Shown in pieces: positions 1-9,277 of a stretch of 64,000 nucleotides of DNA. Every line of letters starts with the position of its first letter. The first letter of the stretch is position 1. The notes under the pieces were generated by a model. That model ran no database searches, was not told the origin of the DNA, and saw nothing but the letters and a program-made list of their open reading frames with translations. The position numbers and the translations under genes were made by a program. Source of the stretch: Bacillota bacterium (GTDB lineage: Bacteria > Bacillota > Clostridia > Lachnospirales > Bianqueaceae); assembly GCA_017441925.1 (NCBI GenBank), contig JAFRUE010000008.1, positions 62,001 through 126,000 on the forward strand. Reading direction: 5' to 3'.

Positions 1-567
1 GTACGAAACCATGCACAGTCCGGAACAGTCGAGTCCAAGAGGACTCCTGCCGCCCCAGTGATACTGCGTGCCCAGATAGGAGAGAGCAGTCTGCGTCACA
101 GAATCGCGGAACGCCGCTTCGTCGATATCGGAGATGGCGCGAGGCGCCTGATACGGCGCAAGGAAACGGAAGCGGATATAGCCCGCGCGCCCGTCAAGCA
201 GACGTACGCATACCCAGCCTTTCGCGTCCGGCAAAGACAGGCAGACCAGCCGGGAACCGCGTACAAGACTGATCAGAGGACGTGCGGTAATGTCCGGCGC
301 GGAGAGAATATCGGCATACGAATGCCCGAGTCTCCATTTGGCGGCGTCTTCCCAGGCTTGCGTCCCGGGATCCGCTGCAAGCAGCTCGTCTTCCGCGATC
401 CAGCCCTCATAATGATAATGTGTCCGGACACGGCAGCGTCCCGAAGCGGGGTCGCTCTCCAGTATCCGGACTTTATCGCCGTAGAGTACTTCGTCGGTCT
501 GTCCTGCGGAGGCCGCCGGACTTCCGTACAATACTCCGATCGGAACATTTACATAAGCGGTTTTCAT
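1..567 (-). CDS. NlpC/P60 endopeptidase with SH3 domains (partial)
   Basis: The frame opens at ATG 567 and runs off the left window edge still open (189 codons), so the C-terminal half of the catalytic domain is missing. Residues about 5-60 and 85-140 look like two bacterial SH3-type domains. Residues about 150-189 begin an NlpC/P60 papain-like domain with the typical YHWGGRSPLGLDCSGL stretch, whose Cys is the expected nucleophile. No signal peptide is visible, so it probably acts in the cytoplasm. Known proteins of this architecture (DPP VI, YkfC) cut gamma-D-glutamyl-diamino acid bonds in imported murein peptides. It starts 10 bp after the stop of the transporter ATPase gene and is surely co-transcribed, which fits breakdown of peptides that the transporter imports. 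The substrate is inferred. Confidence 0.82.
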   Translation of the reverse strand, partial: MKTAYVNVPIGVLYGSPAASAGQTDEVLYGDKVRILESDPASGRCRVRTHYHYEGWIAEDELLAADPGTQAWEDAAKWRLGHSYADILSAPDITARPLISLVRGSRLVCLSLPDAKGWVCVRLLDGRAGYIRFRFLAPYQAPRAISDIDEAAFRDSVTQTALSYLGTQYHWGGRSPLGLDCSGLCMVSY

Positions 568-577
568 AACTACAGTA

Positions 578-1519
578 TTACTCTTCTGCAAGGATTTTCT
601 TGTATTCTTCAAGTTCCGCCTTGTTGCCGTGGACAAGGTGGCCGGGAAGGATCTCGGTCACGAACGGCTTGTCCGTCTCGTAGTGGTGCATGGACGGATC
701 ATAGACCGTCAGGACTTTGCCGCGCTCGTGCTCGGGATCGGGCATCGGGATCGCGGAAAGCAGTGCACGCGTATAAGGATGCAGCGGATGTGCGAAGAGC
801 TCTTCCGTCTCGGCGAGCTCGACGATGACGCCCTTGTGGATGACGGCGATCCGGTCGCAGATGAAACGCATGACGGACAGGTCATGGGAGATGAACAGAT
901 AGGTCAGCCCGCTCTCACGCTGCAGTTTTGCCATCAGGTTGAGCACCTGGGCACGGATCGACATGTCCAGCGCGGAGATCGGCTCGTCCGCGATGATGAA
1001 TTCCGGATGCATGACCATCGCGCGCGCGATGCCGATACGCTGCCGCTGTCCGCCGGAGAATTCATGCGGGAAACGGCTTGCGAACTCGGGCAGCAGACCG
1101 ACGGAATGCAGCGCTTCAGAGACGATGCGCTCTTTTTCTGCCTGGGTATATTTCTCCGGGAGGTTCAGCAGACCTTCAGAGACGATATAATCGACTTTGG
1201 CTCGCTCGTTGAGGGACGCCATCGGATCCTGGAAGATCATCTGGATCTTGCGGGTGACCTCTATGTCGAGCTGACGGGAGATCTTGCCGTTGATCTTCTG
1301 ACCGTTGTACAGGATCTCACCGGATGACGGATAGATGCGGATGATCGCGCGTCCGATCGTTGTTTTGCCGGAGCCGGACTCGCCAACAAGGCCGAATGTC
1401 TCACCCTTATAGATCTGGAAACTGACATGGTCGACAGCTGTGAAAGGATGGCGGCGGGATCCGAACTGTACGGTCAGATCGCGAACGTCGATCAGGACTT
1501 CCTTATTCTTTTCAGGCAT
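578..1519 (-). CDS. oppF: Oligopeptide ABC transporter ATP-binding protein OppF
   Basis: This 313-residue cytoplasmic ATPase powers peptide import. Walker A GESGSGKT lies at about residues 46-53, the signature [13 protein letters not shown] is present, and Walker B is [12 protein letters not shown] followed by the switch His in FISHDLS. The C-terminal 60 residues form the oligopeptide-type extension ([12 protein letters not shown] motif) found in OppD/OppF/DppD/DppF. Its start overlaps the end of oppD by 8 bp, indicating translational coupling. It pairs with OppD as the second half of the ATPase heterodimer. Whether the cargo is general oligopeptide or murein peptide cannot be told from the ATPase; the adjoining NlpC/P60 gene favours the latter. 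Confidence 0.92.
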   Translation of the reverse strand: MPEKNKEVLIDVRDLTVQFGSRRHPFTAVDHVSFQIYKGETFGLVGESGSGKTTIGRAIIRIYPSSGEILYNGQKINGKISRQLDIEVTRKIQMIFQDPMASLNERAKVDYIVSEGLLNLPEKYTQAEKERIVSEALHSVGLLPEFASRFPHEFSGGQRQRIGIARAMVMHPEFIIADEPISALDMSIRAQVLNLMAKLQRESGLTYLFISHDLSVMRFICDRIAVIHKGVIVELAETEELFAHPLHPYTRALLSAIPMPDPEHERGKVLTVYDPSMHHYETDKPFVTEILPGHLVHGNKAELEEYKKILAEE

Positions 1520-2576
1520 GGGAGGCCCTCCTTTCCGCCAGTTTGCGGATGTATTCCGGGGGGTCTACTTTGGGAGCCCGCGGATCCAGCAGCCAGGTCC
1601 TGGCCTTGTGTGTCGGAGAAACTTCGAAGAACGGCGGCCTTTCGATATAGTCGATTTCAAGCGCATAGGGATTGCGCGGGGCGAAAGCGTCCCCGACGAT
1701 GCCCTCGTGCAGGATCGGCGGCGTACCGGCAATCGAATACAGATCTTCGCCCTTGATGCCGAGCTGCGGCAGAGAACTCAGCAGAGCCCAGGTATACGGA
1801 TGCCGAGGATCGTAGAAAAGCTCTTCGCAGGTCGCGACTTCAATGATGTCACCGGCGTACATAACCGCGATGCGGTCCGCGATATTCGCTACGACACCCA
1901 GATCGTGCGTGATATAAATGGTCGTCAGATGGTATTTCTTCTGCAGGCCGCGGATCAGGTCCAGGATCTGTGCCTGGATCGTGACGTCGAGAGCCGTTGT
2001 CGGTTCGTCGCAGATCAGAAGGCGCGGGTTGCAGGCAAGCGCGATCGCGATAACGACACGCTGACGCATTCCGCCGGAGAATTCGTGCGGATACTGTTTG
2101 GCGCGGCGCTCGGGATCCGGGATACCGACATCCGTAAGCAGCTCGATGGCGCGCTTATGCGCTTCTTCTTTGCTGACCTGGTTGTGCAGGAGCACGGTCT
2201 CCGTGATCTGTTTGCCGATCGTATTCAGCGGATTCAGAGAGGTCATCGGGTCCTGCATGACCATCGCGATCTGGCGGCCGCGGATGCGCAGCCAGTCTTT
2301 TTCCGTCTGGAAAGACGCGAGATCGACGATATCGTCCGGATCGTCATCGTTCATACGGAACCAGATATGACCGCCGTCAAGATAGCCGTTCACATCAAGC
2401 AGTCCCAGGAAAGTCTTTGTAAAGACCGATTTGCCGGAACCGGATTCGCCTACAATTGCAAGGCTTTCACCCTTGTGGATGTCTAGACTTACGCCGCGGA
2501 TCGCGTGCAGGATCTCACCGCGCAGGTGGAACTTAACATGCAGGTCTTCTGTGGAAAGGATTACGTTAGGATCCAT
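1512..2576 (-). CDS. oppD: Oligopeptide ABC transporter ATP-binding protein OppD
   Basis: A 354-residue ATPase subunit. Walker A GESGSGKS is at residues 43-50, the ABC signature is [15 protein letters not shown], Walker B is [12 protein letters not shown], and the switch His is in YITHDLGVV. The Opp-type C-terminal region contains the [13 protein letters not shown] motif and the APRNPYALE segment where this family often has a Cys-rich FeS-like patch; here the cysteines are absent. It starts 11 bp after oppC and overlaps oppF by 8 bp, so it is an internal gene of a five-gene transporter operon. Confidence 0.92.
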   Translation of the reverse strand: MDPNVILSTEDLHVKFHLRGEILHAIRGVSLDIHKGESLAIVGESGSGKSVFTKTFLGLLDVNGYLDGGHIWFRMNDDDPDDIVDLASFQTEKDWLRIRGRQIAMVMQDPMTSLNPLNTIGKQITETVLLHNQVSKEEAHKRAIELLTDVGIPDPERRAKQYPHEFSGGMRQRVVIAIALACNPRLLICDEPTTALDVTIQAQILDLIRGLQKKYHLTTIYITHDLGVVANIADRIAVMYAGDIIEVATCEELFYDPRHPYTWALLSSLPQLGIKGEDLYSIAGTPPILHEGIVGDAFAPRNPYALEIDYIERPPFFEVSPTHKARTWLLDPRAPKVDPPEYIRKLAERRASHA

Positions 2577-2587
2577 GCCGCGCCTCC

Positions 2588-3559
2588 TTACACATGATTC
2601 TTGGGGTCAGCGGAATCCGAGAACGAATTGCCGATGACGTAGAATGAAATCGTGATGATCGAGACGATCAGCGTCGGGAAGATCAGCTGATACCGCAGGC
2701 TCGGGCTCATCATCAGAGTACGGCCGACATTGACCAGATTGCCGAGGGATGGGATCTCGATCGGCAGGCCCAGGCCGATATAGGACACGAAAACCTCACT
2801 TCCGATCGCGCCAGGGATGGCAAGGGCCATACGCAGCATGATTACGGAAACAAGATAAGGCAGCAGGTTCTTGAAGATAATGCGGTGTACCGGCGTGCCC
2901 AGACAGCGGGAGGCCAGGTTGTAATCGCGGTCCCGGATCATGAGGATCTGGTTGCGGATGAAAAGCGCCATGCCCAGCCAGTTCGTAATACTCATCGCGA
3001 AGATCATCGTGATGATGCCGCGCTTCATGATATAGGAGAGCAGGATCAGGACGATCGTCGACGGGACGTTGTCAAAGACGTTATACAGTTCTGTGAAGAA
3101 GAAATCCAGCTTGCGGACATATCCCCAGAGCACGCCGATCGCGATGCCGATGATGGCCTGTACGATCGCGACGGAGAAACCGATCAGGAGAGATGTACGG
3201 GTCCCGGCCCAGAGACGGCTCCAGAGGTCCTGTCCGGCATTATTGGTGCCGAACCAGTGCTCCGCGCTCGGGCCCTGGTTGGAAAGCGCGATGCCGCCTT
3301 CTCCGAAGAAGATCTCATTCGGATTGGCCTGTCCGGGCAGGAGCGGCTGAATAAATGTGAAGAGGAGCAGTGAGACCATCACGATCAGCAGTGCGACCGC
3401 GACTTTACGGTGCATGAAGGTCCGGAAGGTCGAGCGCCAGTAGGAATAGTCGGTGTAGCCGATCCGCTCCGCGTCTTCGAGATTCTGGTTCGCGAAGGAG
3501 AAAAGGTCTTTTTCCGACAGATTCTTCATTCTGCGGTCTGCATTGGAGAATTTAGACAT
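2588..3559 (-). CDS. oppC: Oligopeptide ABC transporter permease OppC
   Basis: A 323-residue inner-membrane permease. The N-terminal 40 residues are hydrophilic, then comes one membrane segment (VAVALLIVMVSLLLFTFI), a periplasm-side loop with the family motif HWFGTNNAGQDLWSR, and a five-helix transport domain with an EAA-like loop (LASRCLGTPVHRIIFKNLLP). This matches DppC/OppC length and layout. Start and stop are tightly linked to oppB (TGATG, 1-bp overlap) and oppD. It forms the membrane channel together with OppB. Confidence 0.92.
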   Translation of the reverse strand: MSKFSNADRRMKNLSEKDLFSFANQNLEDAERIGYTDYSYWRSTFRTFMHRKVAVALLIVMVSLLLFTFIQPLLPGQANPNEIFFGEGGIALSNQGPSAEHWFGTNNAGQDLWSRLWAGTRTSLLIGFSVAIVQAIIGIAIGVLWGYVRKLDFFFTELYNVFDNVPSTIVLILLSYIMKRGIITMIFAMSITNWLGMALFIRNQILMIRDRDYNLASRCLGTPVHRIIFKNLLPYLVSVIMLRMALAIPGAIGSEVFVSYIGLGLPIEIPSLGNLVNVGRTLMMSPSLRYQLIFPTLIVSIITISFYVIGNSFSDSADPKNHV

Positions 3560-4500
3560 CAGCGGGCACCTTCTTTCTTGACAAAGGAGATACGGGGATC
3601 GACCAGTGTCATCAGGATATCGCCGAGGATCATGCCCAGGATACTGATGGCGGCGTAGATTATGACAAGTGCCTGTACCAGTGAGTTATCCTGTGCCTGA
3701 ATTGCGGACACGAGCAGTCCGCCCATACCGGGTATTGAGTAGAGGGACTCGACGTAGATCGAGCCGACCATCGTCAGCAGCAGTCCGGACGGAATATATT
3801 GAACAAGCGGAACGAAAGCGTTCCGGAAGACATGTTTCATCATCAGGTCCTTGGAGTTAACGCCCTTGGCAACGGCAAGACGGACATAGTCTTTGTTCAT
3901 CTCGTCGACCATGTAACGGCGTAGCCACATGCCGTAATAAGCGATATCTCCGAGGGAAAGAGAAATAACGGGAAGGATCCAGGTCCTGGGATTGTCCCTG
4001 GAGAAGAGCATGCTGATCTTAAAGATATCCGTGCCGTACATCTGAATGAACAGATAATAGACAGCGGAAGGAACAGCCTCGATAAAGACGATGAAGACTG
4101 TCCCGAGATGGTCCGGCCATTTGTTCTTGCGGCGGGCCATCCACGCTCCGAGCGGGATCCCGAGGAGCAGTGAAAGTATCATCGAGGCGACACCGAAAGC
4201 CACAGACAGCGGGAACTTGGTCCGCAGGATCTCTGTGATCGGTACGCCGGCACGATAACGGTTGGAAACGCCGAGATCTCCATGAAGCAGATCACCATAG
4301 AAACGCATGAGCTGCTGGGGAAGCGGATCGCTCAGCCCCATGCGGGCAAGCTCGCGCTCGAGTTTCTCAGGCGACATTTTATCATAATTACTGAAGTATC
4401 CTTCGATCGGCATGAGGCGCAGCAGCGAAAACACGATCGTTATAACAATAAAAAGCGTAAGAAACGATCTCGCGACTCGTTTGATCAGATACTTGGCCAT
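3559..4500 (-). CDS. oppB: Oligopeptide ABC transporter permease OppB
   Basis: A 313-residue permease of the DppB/OppB family. It starts with a helix (SFLTLFIVITIVFSLLRLMP), has the long external loop with DPLPQQLMRFYGDLLHGDLG, and an EAA loop (YVRLAVAKGVNSKDLMMKHV). Its stop overlaps the start of oppC (TGATG). The start ATG at 4500 follows an AAAGGGGG ribosome binding site. It lies 131 bp downstream of the solute-binding protein gene, separated by a strong hairpin that probably reduces read-through into the membrane and ATPase genes. Confidence 0.92.
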   Translation of the reverse strand: MAKYLIKRVARSFLTLFIVITIVFSLLRLMPIEGYFSNYDKMSPEKLERELARMGLSDPLPQQLMRFYGDLLHGDLGVSNRYRAGVPITEILRTKFPLSVAFGVASMILSLLLGIPLGAWMARRKNKWPDHLGTVFIVFIEAVPSAVYYLFIQMYGTDIFKISMLFSRDNPRTWILPVISLSLGDIAYYGMWLRRYMVDEMNKDYVRLAVAKGVNSKDLMMKHVFRNAFVPLVQYIPSGLLLTMVGSIYVESLYSIPGMGGLLVSAIQAQDNSLVQALVIIYAAISILGMILGDILMTLVDPRISFVKKEGAR

Positions 4501-4554
4501 AGAGCGGCGCCCCCTTTAGGAAAAGTTACGTTACGGTACAAAACGGAACGATAA

Positions 4555-4580
4555 GGGGGCAGCACCGGAGCGCTGCCCCC
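4555..4580 (-). terminator. Intercistronic hairpin between oppA and oppB
   Basis: A perfect 9-bp inverted repeat (GGGGGCAGC at 4555-4563 with GCTGCCCCC at 4572-4580, 8-nt loop) sits between oppA and oppB. On the transcribed (minus) strand it is followed by only scattered T residues, so it is more likely a partial terminator or a 3-prime stabiliser of the oppA message than a full stop. Such elements commonly let the binding protein be made in excess of the permease. Confidence 0.7.
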
Positions 4581-4631
4581 GCAGTTAACTTTCAAAGTGA
4601 CAATTTAATGCAGTGGTTAAATTTACGAATA

Positions 4632-6557
4632 TCAGTTGCCGGCAGCCTGTGCGCGGTCCTTCTGCCACTGAGCATAAGCGGCATTGAACTGTTCCGTGTT
4701 CAGAGGCTTCTCCAGAATGTGCTGATATTTATAACGCTGAGAGGTAACACCGTACGGAGCATAGCCCGCCTCGAACGGATTCAGGAAGGAAGCGGTGTAG
4801 CCGCCGCTGACATCGAACGGGATGATGAGCGCGTGCTCGATCAGAACTGCTTCCGCCTCGGCCAGAGCCTGATAACGGGCATTCATATCATCGGTGCCAA
4901 GCGCGTTGGCAGCTTCGCATTTATCCTTGAATTCCTGAACGATCGCCATCGTATCCGGATCTTCGGACAGATAGTAGAAGGTGTAGGTGTTGTCCAGAGC
5001 AAACGGTCCGCCCATCAGATAGGTGTAAGGATCCGCGTAGTCGCAGCCCCAGTTGGTCTTAAGCAGAGCGAACTTGCCGGCGCGGCGTACGTTGGAAAGG
5101 AAGTTCTGGGTCGGTCCCTGATCAACGATAATGTCGATATAATCGGTGCCGAGCAGGCCTTCCAGCTGCTGCTGTACATACATGCACTCAGCATCCCAGT
5201 CGGAAACGTTCGGATTGTAAGGAAGGATGATCTTTACAGGAAGAGTAGCGCCCTTAGCGGTCAGTTCCTTAATCGCCTGCTCCTTGTACTCAAGAGCCTT
5301 CTCTTCATTGAAGTAGACGTCCTTGGTCTTGGCGGGATCATTGACGAAGAGCTTCTGGAAAGCTTCGAAATCAACATAGTCGCTGCCGCCGGATACGCAG
5401 AAGTCACGAGGTGTGACGGTGTTCTGGATCATGACATCGGCATTGGTCTCGTCAGAGATCTTGATGGCGCCGATACGGTTCAGGCCGTAGAAGATGGACT
5501 TACGGAAACTCTCAACGTTGACCGCGATCTTCCAGTTCTCAGGCTCATATTCTTCATCAAACTGCGGATTGAAGTTAAAGCTGAAGAAGTAGGAGTAGTC
5601 AGGCTGGATACGCTCGGGATGTACGAAATCCTTCTTCTCAGAATCCGCCATCCAGCTCTTGGCCATTGTGCTGGTAATGTCAGCAGCCTCCAGCTCTCCG
5701 CGGAGATACATCTCGGGAGCGATGGTGTCAGCTTCCTTGTTATAAGTGCTCTGTACTTCCGTGATGAAAATGTTGTCGGCATCCCAGTACTTGGGATTCT
5801 TGGTCATGACGTATTTCTCGGAAGGAGAATACTCGCTCAGATAGTAGCTGCCGCAGTACCACAGCTTGGTGTAATCAACGCCGTCAAGGACCTCGGAGAA
5901 AGCGGACCAGTCATCGGGCGTCCAGCTTGCGCGGTTCGCGAAATCCGGATAGTAAGCCGTCAGGCAGTCTGCGGAGATCGGCATGAAGCAGCCGTAAGTC
6001 GTGCAGCTCAGGAAATACGGACAAGGCTTGTTGAGCGTGAACTTAAGGGTCGTATCATTAACGGCCTCAACTCCGACGTTTTCAAAGGTAACGCCTTCTT
6101 CCTGCTCCAGAAGCTCATGAGCATTCAGAATACGGGCCTCTTCATACATATACGCGGTATCGGTATAGTAGTTCAGTGCATACTCAGCAGCAGTGACAAA
6201 ATCGGCAGCAGTCAGCTTGCCGACCTCTTTACCGGTGTAGTCAAGCCACTTGATATCATCACGCAGAGTAAAGGTCCAGGTCAGCTGGTCATCGGAAACT
6301 TCCCATTTGGTAGCGACAGCTTCCTTGATATTACCGAGAGGATCATACTCGATCAGGCAGTCCTGCGTGTTGGCCGCAAGGGACATGTCGTATGTGTTGC
6401 CGGTGTTCAGGTAGTTGAGAGTCTCAACATCCGAACCGTGCAGGGTGCGGAAAACAGTCTTGCCGCTGTCGGCAGGCTTGCTGCCGCCGCCCTGGCATCC
6501 CGCAAGTACGCCGCAGGCGAGAACCGCGGCGATCACGATTGCCAAAAACTTTTTCAT
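4632..6557 (-). CDS. oppA: Oligopeptide-binding lipoprotein OppA
   Basis: The 641-residue binding protein starts at ATG 6557, chosen over an upstream in-frame start because AAGGAGGATAACC precedes it and a lipoprotein signal follows directly: MKKFLAIVIA, a hydrophobic core, then lipobox LAGC with Cys21 as the lipidated residue. The mature part is an SBP family 5 (Opp/Dpp/MppA) protein with KWEVSDDQLTWTFTLRDDIKW near the front and a late NWGCDYADPYTY motif. It captures peptides outside the membrane and hands them to OppBC. It is slightly longer than typical OppA (about 540-600), the excess lying in loops. It has its own strong promoter at 6595-6623. Confidence 0.93.
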   Translation of the reverse strand: MKKFLAIVIAAVLACGVLAGCQGGGSKPADSGKTVFRTLHGSDVETLNYLNTGNTYDMSLAANTQDCLIEYDPLGNIKEAVATKWEVSDDQLTWTFTLRDDIKWLDYTGKEVGKLTAADFVTAAEYALNYYTDTAYMYEEARILNAHELLEQEEGVTFENVGVEAVNDTTLKFTLNKPCPYFLSCTTYGCFMPISADCLTAYYPDFANRASWTPDDWSAFSEVLDGVDYTKLWYCGSYYLSEYSPSEKYVMTKNPKYWDADNIFITEVQSTYNKEADTIAPEMYLRGELEAADITSTMAKSWMADSEKKDFVHPERIQPDYSYFFSFNFNPQFDEEYEPENWKIAVNVESFRKSIFYGLNRIGAIKISDETNADVMIQNTVTPRDFCVSGGSDYVDFEAFQKLFVNDPAKTKDVYFNEEKALEYKEQAIKELTAKGATLPVKIILPYNPNVSDWDAECMYVQQQLEGLLGTDYIDIIVDQGPTQNFLSNVRRAGKFALLKTNWGCDYADPYTYLMGGPFALDNTYTFYYLSEDPDTMAIVQEFKDKCEAANALGTDDMNARYQALAEAEAVLIEHALIIPFDVSGGYTASFLNPFEAGYAPYGVTSQRYKYQHILEKPLNTEQFNAAYAQWQKDRAQAAGN

Positions 6558-6594
6558 GGTTATCCTCCTTAATGATGGTATTTCTATGCCGTCT

Positions 6595-6623
6595 ACTATA
6601 CTCTTTTTTATCGGAAAGGTCAA
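6595..6623 (-). promoter_or_regulatory. Promoter of the opp operon
   Basis: On the minus strand TTGACC (6623-6618) and TATAGT (6600-6595) are separated by exactly 17 bp, about 40 bp upstream of the oppA start. This is a near-consensus vegetative promoter. Confidence 0.8.
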
Positions 6624-6662
6624 GACTTTTATCGGGATTTGCATTTTTTTGAACGGATTTAT

Positions 6663-7427
6663 TCAATTCGCAGAACAAGCCAGATCACGGGAAACATCCT
6701 GGATGCAGCGTTCAAAAACAGGAACGTCCGTATGCTCGGAGAGGAAGCAGACTATGAACGGTTTTTCTGTATAAATGATACCGCAGTCATGTGTGATGCC
6801 ATCGTCTTCGCCGGTCTTGTGGGCGATCGGGATCCCGTGCAGCCAGAACGGGATCTTGCCGTTCAGCCGCTGATCACGCAGGATCTGAAGCATTTTTTCT
6901 GAATAAGGAAGCTCTCCGTCCTGCATTTTATGCAGAAGCAGGGCGATGTCATAGGCTGTGACGGTATTCTCGATCCCCCGCGCGGACGCCTCACTGTCGA
7001 AAAGCAGACGGCGCAGAGTGATCCCCTGACAGCCAAGTGAGCGCATCCTGCTGTTTACACTGTCCATCCCGACCCTCTTAATGAGCAGATTGGTCGCAGT
7101 ATTGTCACTCAGGATGATCATCAGTGTTGCAAGATCGAGCGCCGAGACCTGCAGACCGGTATGCATATAATTCAAGGCACCGCAGGACGGCAGCTTGTCC
7201 TCTTCACGGATCACGAATTCCTCGTCCGGGAAAAGTGTACCTTCATTCATCTGTTCAAAAAACTCCACGAGCACAGGGATCTTGATGACGCTGGCCGCGA
7301 CGATCGGCTCATGTTCCTGAAAGCCGGCTGTACTGCCGTCCGTAAGGTCACGGTAATAGAAGCCGACATGTCCGGGCTGCAGGGAGATCTTCTCGAGTGC
7401 AGCCTGTACGGTTGCGGAAAGACTCAT
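6663..7427 (-). CDS. Class A beta-lactamase-like serine hydrolase, cytoplasmic
   Basis: A 254-residue protein starting at ATG 7427 (AGGAG just upstream; an in-frame start 22 codons earlier has no ribosome binding site). It carries the ordered class A motifs: SVIK at residues 46-49 (catalytic Ser46 and Lys49), SDN at 107-109, and KTG at 204-206. The segment corresponding to the omega loop (about residues 144-158) shows an EN pair (Glu153-Asn154) but no clear ExxLN, so the deacylation residue is uncertain. There is no signal peptide or lipobox, unlike true secreted beta-lactamases. It may therefore be a cytoplasmic amidase or esterase acting on peptides, in keeping with the flanking peptide-uptake and peptidase genes, rather than a resistance enzyme. 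That role is inference. Confidence 0.8.
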   Translation of the reverse strand: MSLSATVQAALEKISLQPGHVGFYYRDLTDGSTAGFQEHEPIVAASVIKIPVLVEFFEQMNEGTLFPDEEFVIREEDKLPSCGALNYMHTGLQVSALDLATLMIILSDNTATNLLIKRVGMDSVNSRMRSLGCQGITLRRLLFDSEASARGIENTVTAYDIALLLHKMQDGELPYSEKMLQILRDQRLNGKIPFWLHGIPIAHKTGEDDGITHDCGIIYTEKPFIVCFLSEHTDVPVFERCIQDVSRDLACSAN

Positions 7428-7472
7428 TTTTTCAACTCCTTTAAGATGGACAGAATAGGCGGAATACACAAG

Positions 7473-7503
7473 CGTCCCCGCTGCAAAGCTCACAGCAGGG
7501 ACG
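7473..7503 (-). terminator. Hairpin downstream of pepC
   Basis: CGTCCC-C-GCTG (7473-7483) pairs with CAGC-A-GGGACG (7493-7503), a 10-bp stem with one internal mismatch and a 9-nt loop, lying between pepC and the beta-lactamase-like gene. The T-tract on the minus strand is poor, so termination may be leaky. Confidence 0.5.
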
Positions 7504-7546
7504 GATAAAACAATGATAGCGTTACCGCGTCGAATGCGGGTTCGCT

Positions 7547-8881
7547 TTACGCCAGGGAACCCATCGGATCCCAGGGCTCAAGCTCTTTCGGTTCGCTTTC
7601 GTAGATGTCGAGCTCTTCTTTTGTTAAATACTTGCGGTTCACGACAACCTGATAGGTGAATTCGTCGAACCAGTTGTCGTTCATGACATAATATCCGTCG
7701 ACGCCGGCATCCTTGCCCCAGCTGTTTTCCACACGCCAGCGCTCCGGAGTGCCGTCATCCTTCAGGTTGACACCGGTCAGCACCATCGCGTGCGTCATCA
7801 GACTCTGGCCGTAATCAAGCCGTTCCGCCTTGTTCATCTTCCACGTGGTATCAAAGAGGTCATCGGTCTTGAGAACGTCCATGTCCATGATGCCGCCGTC
7901 CCGTGAAGAGAACGCGCCGACATCGCAGCCGAACCATACCGGAGCACCGTCCTGCATCTGCGCGATCGCGGCCCGTTTCAGGACGTCGACCGGCACGTTC
8001 AGATAGCGGACAGGGCGGCCGTCCCGCACGTTGCCGAGGAATCTGACCGTATAGGAGTGATAATACGGTTTGTCGGCGGTCGGAGCATTGATCAGGCTGA
8101 CATAATCACGCAGATCCATCCCTACGTATTTGCTGTAGAATTCCTTAGGAGTGATCCCTGCGTCACGGATGAACTTATCGTCCTTGTCCCGGACTTCAAA
8201 ATCAAAGGTCTCCGGAGGCTGACCGAGGCAGATGCAGAGCATCCTGTAGATCGTAGAGAGCATCGCGTTCTTCTGGGTGCGCAGGGCTTCGACCGACGCG
8301 CCGTTCCGGTAAGCGGAACGCAGCGCACAGGCATACTCACGGAGCTTCAGCGTCATCCAGCTGTTCATCTCGCGTGTCGCGGAAGAACTAACGGTCTCAG
8401 GCATCGCGTCCTTGGGCACAACACCGTATTTGTCGACCAGTGCGCACAGCATATCCCACTGTCCGCCGTCTCCGAGCGGAGCAGAGAGCAGCCAGGAAAT
8501 CAGACGGCCTTCCGTCGGCTCGTCAAGCGTCTCCAGAATGTTCTCCAGGAAGTAGTTGGATTTCTCCAGCTTGTCGTAAAAAAGCGTATAGTTCTGGGAA
8601 AGTTCGAAGGTCTTGAGGTTCAGCTTCTGCAAGATCTCGTAGCGCATCGTATTGAGCGCGGCGAACATCCAGCAGCGGCCGCTGGATTTCTGATTCGTAA
8701 TGTCGCCCTGATGGATCAGCACGGAGTATTCCTGACGGTCCGCACGGCCTGCCTGGTAATTGATCGCGGATTTGTTGACGCCGTTATTGACGACGGCCCG
8801 CATGGCTACGATATGCTCCGGCCTGGACAGGAAATCCTGCTTAAAAGCGGCGAGCTCCTGCGCGGTGATGGATTCTTTCAT
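7547..8881 (-). CDS. pepC: Aminopeptidase C (bleomycin-hydrolase family)
   Basis: A 444-residue cytoplasmic cysteine aminopeptidase of peptidase family C1B. The catalytic Cys70 lies in NQKSSGRCWMFAALNTMR, His364 in LMTHAMVLTG and Asn386 in WRVENSWG, the same order and nearly the same spacing as in lactococcal PepC and bleomycin hydrolases; length also agrees. These enzymes are hexameric barrels that remove N-terminal residues from peptides. The gene sits upstream of a peptide importer, so it plausibly finishes off imported peptides. The start ATG 8881 has AGAGG upstream. Confidence 0.93.
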   Translation of the reverse strand: MKESITAQELAAFKQDFLSRPEHIVAMRAVVNNGVNKSAINYQAGRADRQEYSVLIHQGDITNQKSSGRCWMFAALNTMRYEILQKLNLKTFELSQNYTLFYDKLEKSNYFLENILETLDEPTEGRLISWLLSAPLGDGGQWDMLCALVDKYGVVPKDAMPETVSSSATREMNSWMTLKLREYACALRSAYRNGASVEALRTQKNAMLSTIYRMLCICLGQPPETFDFEVRDKDDKFIRDAGITPKEFYSKYVGMDLRDYVSLINAPTADKPYYHSYTVRFLGNVRDGRPVRYLNVPVDVLKRAAIAQMQDGAPVWFGCDVGAFSSRDGGIMDMDVLKTDDLFDTTWKMNKAERLDYGQSLMTHAMVLTGVNLKDDGTPERWRVENSWGKDAGVDGYYVMNDNWFDEFTYQVVVNRKYLTKEELDIYESEPKELEPWDPMGSLA

Positions 8882-8907
8882 AATATAACCTCTTTTCTGT
8901 AGAAGAT

Positions 8908-8941
8908 ACGGGATGCCCCGAGTGCGCTCAGGACATCCCGT
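8908..8941 (-). terminator. Hairpin terminator after the small membrane protein gene
   Basis: Two 15-nt arms (8908-8922 and 8927-8941) pair throughout, allowing G-T wobbles, around a 4-nt loop. On the minus strand the stem is followed by ATCTTCT. It directly follows the 86-residue gene and precedes pepC, so pepC may depend on read-through or on its own weak promoter. Confidence 0.65.
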
Positions 8942-8945
8942 CCGG

Positions 8946-9206
8946 TTATTTCTTAATGACCTGCAGATATTTAAGAATGGAGTAGATAATGCCGATCGTT
9001 ACATAAGCATCGGCGAGCCACCGGATAATCCGGGCAATCACACCGATCACGCCAAAGGGGATAAAGATTCCGAGGATCAGATGGACCACGATCGCTCCGA
9101 TAATATAGATCCCAAGCGAGATCAGCAGGGACCGGAACAGAGTCGGGCGGATAAAAGCACTGGCCGGAAAGTATTCGTCAAGTTTTCCGGCATCCGGCAT
9201 TCTCAT
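8946..9206 (-). CDS. Small two-helix membrane protein, unknown function
   Basis: An 86-residue protein with a strong ribosome binding site (AGGAG 8 bp before ATG 9206). The N-terminal 26 residues are polar, then two long hydrophobic stretches (about residues 27-55 and 60-80, e.g. GIYIIGAIVVHLILGIFIPF) suggest two membrane helices, ending in a short basic tail. It resembles no family I can name. It lies between an oxidoreductase gene and pepC on the same strand and has its own hairpin downstream. Confidence 0.7.
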   Translation of the reverse strand: MRMPDAGKLDEYFPASAFIRPTLFRSLLISLGIYIIGAIVVHLILGIFIPFGVIGVIARIIRWLADAYVTIGIIYSILKYLQVIKK

Positions 9207-9277
9207 GGTTAAAGACTCCTTTCTGATTGTTGCTTATTGTTGATGCTTGCTGAAAACGGACCCGTAACTGCGGCGGA

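Noticed and set aside
4608-6572. 654-codon plus-strand open frame
   Set aside because: Antisense to oppA; arises from the GC-skewed codon use of the real gene. No family-like motifs.
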